Shown here piece after piece: positions 54,512 through 64,000 of a stretch of 64,000 nt of DNA. Source of the DNA: Vibrio ruber DSM 16370. Its GTDB lineage: Bacteria; Pseudomonadota; Gammaproteobacteria; Enterobacterales; Vibrionaceae. The stretch covers positions 1 through 64,000 of the forward strand of contig NZ_FULE01000018.1 of NCBI RefSeq assembly GCF_900163965.1. The letters run 5' to 3'. Within the stretch, counting starts at the first letter, position 1; each line of letters opens with the position of its first letter. The position numbers and the translations under genes are program-made. Under the pieces are notes generated by a model, which was not told where the DNA came from, did not search any database, and saw only the letters and a list, made by a program, of their open reading frames with translations.

Positions 54512-55642
54512 ATGGACGGATTACTAACCTTATGGGCTGAGACTGGTATTGCAAATTTCGAATTTGGTCAGATTTGCATGATTCTGGTCGGATGCCTGCT
54601 GCTATTTTTAGCCATTGCCAAAGGGTTTGAACCCTTGCTGCTCTTGCCGATTGGCTTTGGTGCCATTCTGGCTAATATTCCGAATGCCGGTTTTACTGAG
54701 CCGGGCGGATTACTCTATTATGTTTATCATGTCGGTATCGAGTCGGGTGTCTTTCCGCTGCTGATCTTTATGGGCGTCGGTGCCATGACTGACTTTGGCG
54801 CGTTGATTGCGAATCCGAAGACGTTATGGCTGGGGGCTGCGGCTCAATTGGGTATTTTTGCCACCTTGATTGGTGCCATTTTGCTCAACTTGGTGCCGGG
54901 GATGGCGTTTTCCATGGCAGATGCTTCGTCAATTGCAATTATTGGTGGAGCCGACGGGCCGACCGCGATATTTCTTGCAAGTCGTTTATCGCCTGATTTA
55001 TTAGGGGCCATTGCTGTTGCTGCATATAGTTATATGGCTTTAGTGCCGATTATTCAGCCACCGATCATGAAAGTGCTGACTACACCGGCAGAACGGCAGA
55101 TACAAATGGCACAACTGCGGTATGTTGGCAAGCTGGAGAAGATTTTTTTCCCGATGCTGGTGTTATTGATGACGATTCTTTTTCTACCGTCAGCCACACC
55201 TTTAGTCGGGATGTTCTGTCTCGGTAATCTGATGCGGGAAGCCGGCGTGGTCGAGCGCTTATCAAAAACAGCTCAGAATGAACTGATTAATATCGTGACG
55301 ATATTTCTTGGTTTAGGGGTTGGTTCCAAATTGCAGTCAGATAAGTTTTTAAATCTCGAAACATTAGGCATTTTAGCATTAGGGGCTGTGGCATTTAGTA
55401 TTGGTACGGCTGGTGGTGTACTGATGGCTAAACTGTTGAATAAGCTCTCTAAAGAAAGTATCAATCCACTGATTGGTGCCGCGGGTGTCTCTGCAGTACC
55501 GATGGCGGCCCGGGTGGTCAATAAAGTCGGGTTACAGGCAAACCCACAGAACTTTTTATTGATGCATGCGATGGGCCCCAACGTTGCCGGTGTTTTGGGA
55601 TCAGCGGTTGCTGCGGGGATTCTGTTGGCGCTAGTCGGTTAA
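54512..55642 (+). CDS. oadB: Oxaloacetate decarboxylase beta subunit (Na+ pump)
   Basis: Integral membrane subunit that decarboxylates carboxybiotin and pumps Na+ outward. The 376-aa protein has about nine or ten helices and the hallmark [17 protein letters not shown] (with the Na+-binding Asp) plus [14 protein letters not shown] and [16 protein letters not shown]. It closes the oadGAB operon and is followed by a terminator. Confidence 0.97.
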   Translation: MDGLLTLWAETGIANFEFGQICMILVGCLLLFLAIAKGFEPLLLLPIGFGAILANIPNAGFTEPGGLLYYVYHVGIESGVFPLLIFMGVGAMTDFGALIANPKTLWLGAAAQLGIFATLIGAILLNLVPGMAFSMADASSIAIIGGADGPTAIFLASRLSPDLLGAIAVAAYSYMALVPIIQPPIMKVLTTPAERQIQMAQLRYVGKLEKIFFPMLVLLMTILFLPSATPLVGMFCLGNLMREAGVVERLSKTAQNELINIVTIFLGLGVGSKLQSDKFLNLETLGILALGAVAFSIGTAGGVLMAKLLNKLSKESINPLIGAAGVSAVPMAARVVNKVGLQANPQNFLLMHAMGPNVAGVLGSAVAAGILLALVG

Positions 55643-55697
55643 TTTTTCTGCAAATTTACCGTCAGAGGTTCACGATGCAGGGCAAAATGATATATAT

Positions 55698-55732
55698 TCA
55701 AAGGAATACCTCAGGGTATTCCTTTGATTTTT
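55698..55732 (+). terminator. Terminator of oadGAB
   Basis: The 13-bp stem TCAAAGGAATACC/GGTATTCCTTTGA with loop TCAG is followed by TTTTT. Confidence 0.92.
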
Positions 55733-55765
55733 ACGTCGATATGAACAGGTAAAGGAACTTTGGCT

Positions 55766-56716
55766 ATGGATAACAAGCAAATTGCGATAACCCAGTTTGG
55801 TGATGAAGACGTATTGGCGATTCAGTCCAGTTCGGTTCCTGAACCCCAAGCAGGAGAAGTCTTGGTCAAAGTGGCTTTTGCTGGGATCAATCCAATCGAT
55901 GTAAAAACCAGATCCGGGCTGGGATGGGCTGCCGATCAGAATAAAGATCAGCTGCCATGGGTGCCCGGTTATGATATTTCCGGAACCGTGGTTCAGTGTG
56001 GTCAAGACGCAGAGCGCTTTCAGACGAATGATTTTGTTGCTGGCTTTATTGGTTTTCCTTTAAAAGGCGGAGGCTATAGCCAGTATATCTGTGTGCCCGA
56101 AAGTGAATTAAGCTATGTGCCACCTTCGGTTACACTGGAAGCAGCTGCGGTGTTGCCATTGGCTGGTCAGACTGCTGTACAGGCGTTAAATAAAGCTCAG
56201 GTAAAAGAAGGCGATCGGGTTTTAATTCTTGCCGGAGCCGGTGGGGTCGGGCATTTAGCGGTTCAGATTGCTGTGGCTGCAAAAGCTGAAGTGTATACCA
56301 CGTGCAGTGAAGAAAACCTTGATTATCTGGCAACGCTGGGAGCGCACGCCATTAATTATAATTTTGCACCGGTATCTGAACGGCTGGAAGATGTCGATGT
56401 GCTGATCGATCTGGTTGGTGGTCAGGTTGCATTGGACGCTTTGAAATGTTTAAGAGATCAGGCAACGGTTGTTACCGTACCAACGGTGACTGCTGAGATG
56501 ATTTGTGAAAAGGCTAAGTTACTCGGCTTTCATGTTATGGGAATGCTGGTTGACCCGGATCCTGAACAACTGGACACCATGCTCTACATGGTCGGGGTCG
56601 GTTTACTGAAAACAGAAATTCAGCATATCTATCCGTTTCATGAAGTGCAAGACGCACATCGACAGGTTGCAACGGGTCATACTCGAGGCAAAATTTTGCT
56701 TGATATGCAATGTTAG
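55766..56716 (+). CDS. MDR-family NADP-dependent oxidoreductase (quinone-oxidoreductase-like)
   Basis: The start at 55766 gives MDNKQIAITQFGDEDVL and 316 aa, with SD AGGAAC; a TTG two codons earlier is unlikely. The GroES-like domain shows VKVAFAGINPIDVKTRSG, and the Rossmann domain carries AGAGGVGHLAVQIA. There are no zinc-ligand cysteines of the classical alcohol dehydrogenase type, so it belongs with zinc-independent quinone or enone reductases. The substrate is unknown. Its stop overlaps the start of the next gene. Confidence 0.9.
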   Translation: MDNKQIAITQFGDEDVLAIQSSSVPEPQAGEVLVKVAFAGINPIDVKTRSGLGWAADQNKDQLPWVPGYDISGTVVQCGQDAERFQTNDFVAGFIGFPLKGGGYSQYICVPESELSYVPPSVTLEAAAVLPLAGQTAVQALNKAQVKEGDRVLILAGAGGVGHLAVQIAVAAKAEVYTTCSEENLDYLATLGAHAINYNFAPVSERLEDVDVLIDLVGGQVALDALKCLRDQATVVTVPTVTAEMICEKAKLLGFHVMGMLVDPDPEQLDTMLYMVGVGLLKTEIQHIYPFHEVQDAHRQVATGHTRGKILLDMQC

Positions 56717-57171
56717 AGTTCTTGGATGCATTTTTTTCAGGATTCGGCCTTTCTTTACAAGAATCAGCACTTTGGGCACTATTTATTGGTGGCTTCCTCA
56801 GTGCTACCATTCTACCGGGCGGCTCTGAAGCCGCTTTAATTGCGACTCTCAATCTTCATCAATATCCGACTTTAACCATTATTGCGGTGGCCACTTTGGG
56901 TAATACACTTGGCGGTATGGTGAACTATTGGATTGGAATATGGCTGCCGAATCGAACTCAGGAGAATAAACGCGGTCAGAAGTCTTTAGCTTGGTTGAGA
57001 CAATATGGTTACTGGGCTTTGTTATTTAGCTGGTTACCCGTGATTGGTGATGCCATGTGTATTGCCGCGGGATGGCTTCGGATGCGTTTTCTTCCTTCTA
57101 TGTTGCTGATTCTGATTGGCAAAACGATTCGATATGCCATATTGGCTGCGTTATTTTATGGTTTGTTTTAA
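56710..57171 (+). CDS. yqaA: YqaA/DedA-like inner-membrane protein
   Basis: A 153-aa membrane protein with four or five helices, related to the SNARE-associated/DedA superfamily. LPGGSEAALIATL and the YGYWALLFSWLPVIGDAMCIAAGWLRM segment are recognisable from YqaA. The function is not established; the superfamily includes lipid-carrier scramblases. The start overlaps the stop of the oxidoreductase, and the M16 gene follows after 9 bp. Confidence 0.88.
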   Translation: MLEFLDAFFSGFGLSLQESALWALFIGGFLSATILPGGSEAALIATLNLHQYPTLTIIAVATLGNTLGGMVNYWIGIWLPNRTQENKRGQKSLAWLRQYGYWALLFSWLPVIGDAMCIAAGWLRMRFLPSMLLILIGKTIRYAILAALFYGLF

Positions 57172-57180
57172 GGAGATAAG

Positions 57181-60024
57181 ATGAGAAAGCTATTGCTTTG
57201 CCTTCTCTGTCTGGCTGTATTTTCCGGTTGTTCTTCCGTTCGTGAGTCTGATGCACTTCCTCACGGCGTTACTTTGGTTGATAAGCAGTCGCCTCAACCC
57301 GGCGCAGTGCAAATTCCGTATTCTAAATATAAATTAGCCAATGGTCTGACGGTTATTCTATCTCCGGATCATTCTGATCCATTAGTGCATGTCGATGTGA
57401 CTTATCATGTGGGTTCTGCCAGAGAATCTCAGGGAAGAACCGGGTTCGCTCATTTTTTTGAACATATGATGTTTCAAGGCTCAAAGCATGTGAAAGATCA
57501 ACAGCACTTTAAGTTGATCACTGAAGCCGGCGGGACTTTAAATGGATCTACCAATCAGGATCGTACGAATTATTATGAAACGGTACCATCTAACCAGCTT
57601 GAAAAAGTGCTGTGGCTTGAGTCTGACCGGATGGGCTTTTTACTGGATGCGGTCTCTCAAAGAAAATTCGAAATTCAGCGTGACACCGTTAAAAATGAGC
57701 GCGCTCAGAATTATGATAATCGCCCCTATGGCTTGATGTGGGAAAAAATGGGGGAAGCAATGTTTCCTTCTGGCCACCCCTATTCATGGCAGTCGATCGG
57801 ATATGTACAGGATTTGGATCATGTTGATGTCAATGATTTAAAATCATTCTTCCTTCGTTGGTATGGCCCGAATAATGCTGTTTTGACCATCGGCGGGGAT
57901 ATCGATGTCGAACAAACATTAGCTTGGGTCGCCAAGTATTTCGGCCCGATCCCGAAAGGACCGGAGGTCAAGTCTGCTCCAAAACGTCCGGTTACTTTGT
58001 CGGCGGACCGATATGTCACGATGGAGGATCGTATCCAACAGCCGATGGTTGTGATTGGGTGGCCGACAGAATATAAGGGCGCCAAAAGTCAGACTTCACT
58101 GGATGTTCTGGCACAGGTGCTGGGCGATGGGAACAACAGCCTGCTTTATCAATCACTGGTCAAAACCCAGCAAGCGCTGAGTGCCGGTGCTTTTCAACGG
58201 TGCGGTGAGCTTGCCTGCACATTTTATATTTATGCGATGGCGCCATCGGATAAACAGCATGATTTGCAACAATTATCTCAGAAGCTACTCAATATTGTCG
58301 GCAAGCTTGAACAGCAAGGGGTAGCGCAACAACGACTGGATGAGATTAAAGGGATGGCAAAAGCGGATGCTGTTTTTGCTCTGGAAAGTGTCAAAGGTAA
58401 GGTTGCTCAGTTAGCCAGCAATCAGACATTTTTCGGCCAGCCGGATCGATTGCAGCAGGAGCTGGACAAGCTTGAAATGGTTTCTTCTGCGTCAGTTCAG
58501 CACGTGCTACGACAATTTATAGTCAATCATCATAAAGTGACGTTAAGTGTGGTTCCTCGGGGTAAGAGTGAGCTGGCAGTCAGGCCTGCAAACTTTGTTG
58601 CCCCCAAGCATATCAGTGCTGCCCCCCGTCATATCGATGATCAGGATCTGGCTCTTCGCAGCGTTACCGACAATTTTGACCGAACGGTGGTTCCTTCAGC
58701 ATCTGGCCCCGTCACACTGCACATGCCGAAACTCTACAGTGCCTATTATGAAAATGGGATTGAACTGATGGGGACGGTCATGACAGAAACACCGACCGTT
58801 TTGGTGAACATTAATTTACCGGCAGGAAACCGCTTTGTCCCTCAGGGAAAAGAAGGATTGGCTGAATTAACGGCTCACTTGTTATCTGAAGGCAGTCTGA
58901 CTCATTCAGCAGAGCAAATCCAATCCGAGCTGGATAAGCTCGGCTCAGTGATTTCTGTGGATACGCAAACCTATTCAACCCGTATTAGTATCTCGAGTTT
59001 AAGTAAAAATTTACCTCAAACACTAGCCATTGTTGATGAATTGCTATTTAAGCCTAAATTTGACGTGTCAGATTTTAAGCGGCTTCGCAACCAAATGATT
59101 CAGGGCGCGATTTATCAACATCAAAAGTTGAGTTGGCTTGCTTCTCAGGCCACTCAGCAAGTCTTATTCGGTGATTCGCTGTTTGCACGTATCGGTGAAG
59201 GCACTGAAACATCGCTTGCCAACATCACTTTGGATGATGTGAAGTCTTTTTATCGCCAGCACTATACACCGCATGGGACTCAGATTGCTGTTGTCGGTGA
59301 TATTTCCAAACAAGAGGCGATTAAATCAATGGCTTCTCTGTCAGAGTGGCAAGGTGATGATGCGCCCTTGCTGGATCCCCAAATTGTTCCTGAACTACAT
59401 GGACAAAAAATCTATCTTGTTGATAAACCGGGCGCTTTACAGAGTATTGTGCGTTATGTCCGGCAGGGATTGCCGTTTGATGCAACGGGGGAGCAGTTTC
59501 TCACCCAACTGGCGAATTTTAATTTAGCCGGAAACTTTAACAGCCGGATGAATCAGAACCTGAGAGAAGATAAAGGCTACACCTATGGTGTGAGCAGCAC
59601 ACTGGCGGGAAACCGGGAAATTGGTGTGATGACCTATAGTGCCTCGGTGCGCAAGGATGCGACGGTGAATGCGATTCGGGAAATACAGCGTGAAATGAGT
59701 CATTACAGCCAGTCGGGGATGACGCCTGAAGAGATGTATTTTATGCGTCAGGCTGTCGGACAACAAGACGCATTGGCTTACGAGACGCCATCACAGAAAT
59801 CTCAGCTGCTTAACGGTATCATGGCATATAGCTTGGATCATGATTATCTTCAGCAAAGAAATCAAATTGTTGCGACTGTCGGTCGAGATGTATTGGATCA
59901 ACTGGCAAAAAAATGGTTCAATCCGAAGGATTATCAGATTATTGTTGTGGGTGACATGAAGACCCTGAAACCAGAGTTAGAAAAGTTAAAAATCCCGATG
60001 GAAGATCTTGAAATCGTCCACTAG
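57181..60024 (+). CDS. M16-family zinc protease, lipoprotein
   Basis: A 947-aa cell-envelope protease. The signal MRKLLLCLLCLAVFSGC ends in a lipobox (FSGC, Cys17). The first M16 half has the inverted zinc motif HFFEH (about residues 96-100) and a downstream glutamate in NERAQNYDNRPYG. The second half (about 510-940) keeps the fold but no HxxEH. This is the pitrilysin-like pattern with an active and an inactive half. The substrate is unknown. Confidence 0.92.
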   Translation: MRKLLLCLLCLAVFSGCSSVRESDALPHGVTLVDKQSPQPGAVQIPYSKYKLANGLTVILSPDHSDPLVHVDVTYHVGSARESQGRTGFAHFFEHMMFQGSKHVKDQQHFKLITEAGGTLNGSTNQDRTNYYETVPSNQLEKVLWLESDRMGFLLDAVSQRKFEIQRDTVKNERAQNYDNRPYGLMWEKMGEAMFPSGHPYSWQSIGYVQDLDHVDVNDLKSFFLRWYGPNNAVLTIGGDIDVEQTLAWVAKYFGPIPKGPEVKSAPKRPVTLSADRYVTMEDRIQQPMVVIGWPTEYKGAKSQTSLDVLAQVLGDGNNSLLYQSLVKTQQALSAGAFQRCGELACTFYIYAMAPSDKQHDLQQLSQKLLNIVGKLEQQGVAQQRLDEIKGMAKADAVFALESVKGKVAQLASNQTFFGQPDRLQQELDKLEMVSSASVQHVLRQFIVNHHKVTLSVVPRGKSELAVRPANFVAPKHISAAPRHIDDQDLALRSVTDNFDRTVVPSASGPVTLHMPKLYSAYYENGIELMGTVMTETPTVLVNINLPAGNRFVPQGKEGLAELTAHLLSEGSLTHSAEQIQSELDKLGSVISVDTQTYSTRISISSLSKNLPQTLAIVDELLFKPKFDVSDFKRLRNQMIQGAIYQHQKLSWLASQATQQVLFGDSLFARIGEGTETSLANITLDDVKSFYRQHYTPHGTQIAVVGDISKQEAIKSMASLSEWQGDDAPLLDPQIVPELHGQKIYLVDKPGALQSIVRYVRQGLPFDATGEQFLTQLANFNLAGNFNSRMNQNLREDKGYTYGVSSTLAGNREIGVMTYSASVRKDATVNAIREIQREMSHYSQSGMTPEEMYFMRQAVGQQDALAYETPSQKSQLLNGIMAYSLDHDYLQQRNQIVATVGRDVLDQLAKKWFNPKDYQIIVVGDMKTLKPELEKLKIPMEDLEIVH

Positions 60025-60122
60025 AGTACACATAAAGACTACACGAGAAGCTTATTATATTGTCGGTGTGTCTTGGGATTTTCTGACTTGGTACGACAAA
60101 CGAACAAGAAGCGAATAATATT

Positions 60123-61727
60123 TTGACTAATTTTGCCACACGACTAAAGTTGGTTGCTCAACAACCGGGTATCGTCAACGCTTTTAATCGGGGTGTTGAG
60201 CGAGAGACGTTACGATATACCAAGGACGGACATTTAGTACAGACACCGCATCCGGAAGCACTTGGTTCCGCATTAACCAATCAGTTTATTACCACAGACT
60301 TTGCAGAGCAGTTGCTGGAGTTTATTACACCAGTGAGTCAGGATATTTCTACATTGGTTCAGCAGCTGTCTGACATCCATTGTTTTGCTCAGGTCACGAT
60401 TGATGACGAGGGGTTATGGCCGCTCTCGATGCCCTGCTATGTCGGCGATGAAGAGAATATCGAACTCGCCAAATATGGGACGTCGAATATCGGTAAGATG
60501 AAAACGCTGTATCGTCAGGGATTAAAAAATCGTTACGGCAGTCTGATGCAGATTATTTCTGGTGTCCATTTCAATTTTTCTTTTCCGGAAACCTTCTGGG
60601 ACGCTTTATTCGGTACACAATCAGACAGTGAACGCTGTGCTTCTAAGTCAGAAGCTTATCTGGGCGTGATTCGAAACTACTATCGATTTGGCTGGTTGCT
60701 ACCTTATCTATTTGGAGCATCACCTGCATTATGTTCATCATTTATCAAAGGCCGTGAAACATCATTGCCTTTTGAAAACATCGGTGAAACGTTATACCTG
60801 CCCTATGCAACTTCCTTGCGACTGAGTGATTTAGGTTATACCAATAGTGCTCAAAGTATTCTCAAAATTGGTTTCAATAGTCTCGAAGAATATCTTGAAG
60901 GGCTGCGTCAGGCGATTCATTCACCATCGGAAGAGTTTGCTCAGATCGGTGTAAAAGTGAATGGTGAGTACCGTCAGCTAAATAGCAATGTGCTCCAAAT
61001 CGAAAATGAATTGTATGCACCGATTCGACCCAAACGAGTGACACAAAGCGGTGAGAAACCTTCAGAAGCCTTGGCTAACCGTGGGATTGAGTATATTGAA
61101 GTCCGCTCATTGGATGTCAATCCATTCAGCCCGATAGGGATTACTGAAACTCAAATACGCTTCTTGGATCTGTTTTTGACCTGGGCTGCTTTATCTGACT
61201 CAGAACCGATGAATGACTGTGAGCTGAATTGCTGGAGAGAAAACTGGCAAAAAGTTATTCTGGAAGGGAGAAAGCCCGGATTAGAGTTACAAATCGGCTG
61301 TCATGGTGAAGTGCTGACTTTACAGGCTTGGGCGAAGCGCGTTTTCGGTGAATTAAAACTTGTTGCACAATGGATGGATCAAGCTGCGGGTGATAGTGCT
61401 TATCAGGATGTCTGCCAGCAGTTATCTGCCTGGATTGATTTGCCGGAAAATACCTTATCCGGACAGTTTTTGGAACAGATTAAACAGTCTGGTGGATTAG
61501 GCAAAACGGGCAGAGCATTGGGTGAGACTTACCGTCAGTACCATCTGGCACATAATTATCAGTACTATTCGCAAGAACTGATGGAACAAGAAGTTACACG
61601 CTCAGTGACGGAGCAATATCAGATTGAACAAGATGATCATTGTGATTTTGATGCATTCTTACAGCAGTATTTTGCTTATCTGAATGATCAGGAAGAGTTG
61701 CCTGCTGTCCGGGCTGCATGTGAATAA
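60123..61727 (+). CDS. gshA: Glutamate-cysteine ligase
   Basis: Makes gamma-glutamylcysteine, the first step of glutathione synthesis. The 534-aa protein starts at TTG ([36 protein letters not shown]); an unusual start codon is also used in E. coli gshA. Conserved segments are [69 protein letters not shown] and GVHFNFSFP. It sits upstream of luxS, as in E. coli. Confidence 0.96.
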   Translation: MTNFATRLKLVAQQPGIVNAFNRGVERETLRYTKDGHLVQTPHPEALGSALTNQFITTDFAEQLLEFITPVSQDISTLVQQLSDIHCFAQVTIDDEGLWPLSMPCYVGDEENIELAKYGTSNIGKMKTLYRQGLKNRYGSLMQIISGVHFNFSFPETFWDALFGTQSDSERCASKSEAYLGVIRNYYRFGWLLPYLFGASPALCSSFIKGRETSLPFENIGETLYLPYATSLRLSDLGYTNSAQSILKIGFNSLEEYLEGLRQAIHSPSEEFAQIGVKVNGEYRQLNSNVLQIENELYAPIRPKRVTQSGEKPSEALANRGIEYIEVRSLDVNPFSPIGITETQIRFLDLFLTWAALSDSEPMNDCELNCWRENWQKVILEGRKPGLELQIGCHGEVLTLQAWAKRVFGELKLVAQWMDQAAGDSAYQDVCQQLSAWIDLPENTLSGQFLEQIKQSGGLGKTGRALGETYRQYHLAHNYQYYSQELMEQEVTRSVTEQYQIEQDDHCDFDAFLQQYFAYLNDQEELPAVRAACE

Positions 61728-61884
61728 TTACCGGAAATACAGATGTCGGGTTGTCGTGGTAATGACTCATTCTCTAAACATCAAACAGGTAGTTTAGTGA
61801 AGGTTATCTGAGATAACGTTGTACGGCCAAGAGATACAATTGATACTGATTGTTTATCATCAGTCAAAATGGAGAATTGTCATT

Positions 61885-62403
61885 ATGCCATTATTAGATA
61901 GTTTTACAGTGGATCATACACGGATGAATGCACCAGCCGTTCGTGTTGCTAAAACCATGAATACCCCCAAAGGGGATACGATCACGGTGTTTGATTTACG
62001 CTTTACTGTCCCGAATCAAGATATCCTTTCAGAGAAAGGTATTCATACACTCGAGCACTTATTTGCAGGCTTTATGAGAGCGCATCTCAATGGTGACGGT
62101 GTTGAAATCATCGATATCTCTCCTATGGGGTGCCGGACAGGTTTTTACATGAGCTTGATCGGTGTACCTTCTGAGCAGCGAGTTGCGGATGCCTGGCTGG
62201 CAGCAATGCAGGATGTTTTGAAGGTTGAAGACCAGAACAAAATCCCAGAATTAAACATTTATCAATGCGGCACCGCAGCCATGCACTCTTTGGGTGAAGC
62301 GAAAGAGATTGCCCAAACGGTTATTGCAAGTGGTATTAGCGTCAATCAGAACGATGATCTGGCGCTACCTGAATCGATGCTTCAGGAACTGAAAGTAGAT
62401 TGA
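61885..62403 (+). CDS. luxS: S-ribosylhomocysteine lyase, autoinducer-2 synthase
   Basis: Cleaves S-ribosylhomocysteine to homocysteine and DPD, the precursor of AI-2. The ATG at 61885 gives [14 protein letters not shown] and 172 aa, the normal Vibrio length; the open frame extends 22 codons upstream but lacks conservation. The iron/zinc site HTLEH (about 54-58) and catalytic GCRTGFYM (Cys near 83-84) are present. It is followed by a bidirectional terminator. Confidence 0.98.
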   Translation: MPLLDSFTVDHTRMNAPAVRVAKTMNTPKGDTITVFDLRFTVPNQDILSEKGIHTLEHLFAGFMRAHLNGDGVEIIDISPMGCRTGFYMSLIGVPSEQRVADAWLAAMQDVLKVEDQNKIPELNIYQCGTAAMHSLGEAKEIAQTVIASGISVNQNDDLALPESMLQELKVD

Positions 62404-62430
62404 TTCTGAAAATAGATATCGCAGTTTATA

Positions 62431-62462
62431 AAAAAGCTTGGCATAACAGCCAAGCTTTTTTT
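62431..62462. terminator. Bidirectional terminator between luxS and yfjD
   Basis: AAAAAGCTTGGC-ATAACA-GCCAAGCTTTTTTT has T-runs on both strands. A second GC stem (CACCGC/GCGGTG) lies at 62472-62488, next to the yfjD stop. Confidence 0.9.
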
Positions 62463-62496
62463 GTCATCAATCACCGCTTTTGGCGGTGATGATTGC

Positions 62497-63771
62497 TTAC
62501 GATTTTTTGATTTTATTTGGAAAAACTTTGACGAGCTTAATTCTATTCTCTTCAATATCAATAATTTCCATTGCATGTTGGGCAACGTTGATACTAAGTT
62601 GAGTTTGAGGAATATCTTCCAGATGCTCCAAAATTAAACCGTTCAAGGTTCTTGGTCCATTGGTCGGTAATTTCCATTTCAGGCTTTTGTTGATATCCCG
62701 AATGTTGGCACTGCCCTCAATTAAGAAACTGCCATCACTTTGTGGCGTAATTTCATCCGCAAGGCTTGGTGAAATCGAGGTCGTAAATTCACCGACGATC
62801 TCTTCGAGGATATCTTCGAGGGTGACGAGGCCATTAATATCGCCATATTCATCAACAATCAGTCCGATTCGCTCTTTATTTCTCTGGAATTTCAGCAATT
62901 GCACGTTGAGTGGCGTCGATTCCGGAATGAAATACACTTCATCTGCGGCTCGAAGTAGCATCTCTTTATTAAACTCGTTTTTTTCAAGCATCAGACGGAA
63001 GGGGTCTCTGAGTTTTAAAATCCCGACGACTTCATCAATATTATCCCGGTAGAGAACCACCCGGCCATGCGGTGAATGCGTTAACTGGCGGACGATTGAT
63101 TTCCAGTCATCATTGATATTAATACCGGTAATCTCGTTACGGGGAACCATGATATCGTTCACGGTGACATGCTCTAAATCGAGAATTGATAACAACATGT
63201 CTTGATGTCGTTTCGGAATCAGCCCTCCCGCTTCATTGACCACGGTTCTCAGCTCTTCCGAACTAAGATGGTCATCACCATTTTGGCGTGCTGAAACGCC
63301 CAATAGCTTAATAAATCCGTTGGTAATCAGATTGACGAAAAGTACCAGCGGTGAAAGAAGTTTCATGAGAATACTTAACAGGAAGCTACTGATATAAGAA
63401 ACTTTTTCTGGATAGAGTGCCGCAAGCGTTTTCGGTGTGACCTCTGCAAAAACGAGGATCACCAGTGTCAAAACACCGGTAGCAATCGCGACCCCAAGAT
63501 TGCCACCCAGACGCATTCCGAGAATTGTCGCAATTGCGGAAGCGAGAATATTGACTAAGTTATTGCCGATCAGGATCAGACCGATCAGGCGATCCGGACG
63601 GCTTAATAGTTTTTCAACACGCTTTGCACCTTTATGGCCAGTTTTAGCCAGATGCTTCAGGCGATAGCGGTTTAATGCCATCATGCCTGTTTCTGAACCG
63701 GAGAAATATCCTGAGATGATGATAAGACACGCAAGTAGCGTAAATAAGACACCAGTTGATATGTCGTCCAA
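62497..63771 (-). CDS. yfjD: CNNM/CorC-family transporter-like protein YfjD
   Basis: A 424-aa inner-membrane protein. The N-terminal DUF21/CNNM domain (about 1-190, three or four helices; SGYFSGSETGMMALNRYRLKHLAKTG) is followed by a CBS pair (about 205-330; NDIMVPRNEITGI and GDINGLVTLEDILEEIVGE) and a CorC_HlyC domain (about 345-420). Relatives (CorB, CNNM) handle magnesium. The gene is linked to ypjD, as in E. coli. Confidence 0.94.
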   Translation of the reverse strand: MDDISTGVLFTLLACLIIISGYFSGSETGMMALNRYRLKHLAKTGHKGAKRVEKLLSRPDRLIGLILIGNNLVNILASAIATILGMRLGGNLGVAIATGVLTLVILVFAEVTPKTLAALYPEKVSYISSFLLSILMKLLSPLVLFVNLITNGFIKLLGVSARQNGDDHLSSEELRTVVNEAGGLIPKRHQDMLLSILDLEHVTVNDIMVPRNEITGININDDWKSIVRQLTHSPHGRVVLYRDNIDEVVGILKLRDPFRLMLEKNEFNKEMLLRAADEVYFIPESTPLNVQLLKFQRNKERIGLIVDEYGDINGLVTLEDILEEIVGEFTTSISPSLADEITPQSDGSFLIEGSANIRDINKSLKWKLPTNGPRTLNGLILEHLEDIPQTQLSINVAQHAMEIIDIEENRIKLVKVFPNKIKKS

Positions 63772-63855
63772 AATAAATTGCTTCCTTTATTGATGTTGTT
63801 ACCTTTTTATGGCTCAACACTATTTGGGTGTCAATCCATAAAGTATTTCAACAAG

Positions 63856-64000
63856 TTAATGTAAGATGAATTCTCGGACAAAACGACTGCCGAAATAAGC
63901 CAGAGTCAAAATAAAAGCTCCGGCAATTGCAAACCAGGTTACTTTTCTTCCCCGCCATCCTTTCTGATAGTGCCCCCATAAAAGTACGGTATACACGACC
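63856..64000 (-). CDS. ypjD: YpjD, CcsA/cytochrome c assembly-like membrane protein, C-terminal end only
   Basis: The last 48 codons are visible on the minus strand, ending HYQKGWRGRKVTWFAIAGAF.. and SRFVREFILH-stop. These match the end of the YpjD/CcsA-like integral membrane family and its position next to yfjD and ffh in E. coli. The start lies outside the window. Confidence 0.82.
   Translation of the reverse strand, partial: VVYTVLLWGHYQKGWRGRKVTWFAIAGAFILTLAYFGSRFVREFILH

Overview
The window looks like chromosome 1 of a Vibrionaceae bacterium, most likely a Vibrio. Two things point there: the order of core genes (rpsU-yqeY-dnaG-rpoD, surE-pcm-nlpD-rpoS, mutS, pncC-recA-recX-alaS-lysC-csrA-tRNA(Ser/Arg)-oadGAB, gshA-luxS-yfjD) and the protein sequences, which read as close relatives of Vibrio and E. 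coli counterparts. No tool was run, so the genus is an inference from remembered synteny and motifs.

Layout. 1-233: right end of an IS3-family insertion sequence. 423-539: tRNA-Ile2(CAU) with its terminator. 635-5241 (minus): macromolecular synthesis operon (rpsU, yqeY, dnaG, rpoD). 5465-16208: housekeeping genes tsaD, an alpha/beta hydrolase, plsY (minus), folB-folK-uppP, ftsB-ispD-ispF-truD-surE-pcm-nlpD-rpoS. 16302-21501: accessory block with a PL3 pectate lyase (PelI-like) and a divergent sensor kinase / HD-GYP regulator pair. 21642-24233: mutS. 24458-44103: pectin/oligogalacturonate island. 44307-51262: pncC, recA (with LexA box), recX, alaS, lysC, csrA. 51553-52229: six tRNA genes (Ser, Arg, Ser, Arg, Arg, Arg). 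52432-55642: Na+-pumping oxaloacetate decarboxylase oadGAB. 55766-64000: quinone-oxidoreductase-like protein, YqaA-like membrane protein, M16 protease lipoprotein, gshA, luxS, yfjD (minus) and the end of ypjD (minus).

How the island works. Extracellular pectate would be cut by the PL3 enzyme and by a PL9 PelX-like lyase that carries a lipoprotein signal. Unsaturated oligogalacturonides would cross the outer membrane through a KdgM porin. They would cross the inner membrane through the TogMNAB ABC importer, possibly helped by a sodium/solute symporter. Cytoplasmic PelW (PL2) and Ogl (PL22) reduce them to unsaturated monomer. KdgF, an RpiB/LacAB-fold isomerase (in place of KduI, which is absent here) and KduD convert this to 2-keto-3-deoxygluconate. 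KdgK and Eda then yield pyruvate and glyceraldehyde-3-phosphate. An IclR-type KdgR sits at the end. I found six KdgR-box-like palindromes, all in front of pectin genes, two of them in front of the distant PL3 gene.

The most interesting points are the split of the pectin genes on both sides of mutS inside conserved core synteny, the replacement of KduI, a MATE-family transporter translationally coupled to pelW, the PL9 lipoprotein, and the orphan-looking kinase/HD-GYP pair next to pelI. I see no CRISPR array, prophage, toxin-antitoxin pair or rRNA gene.
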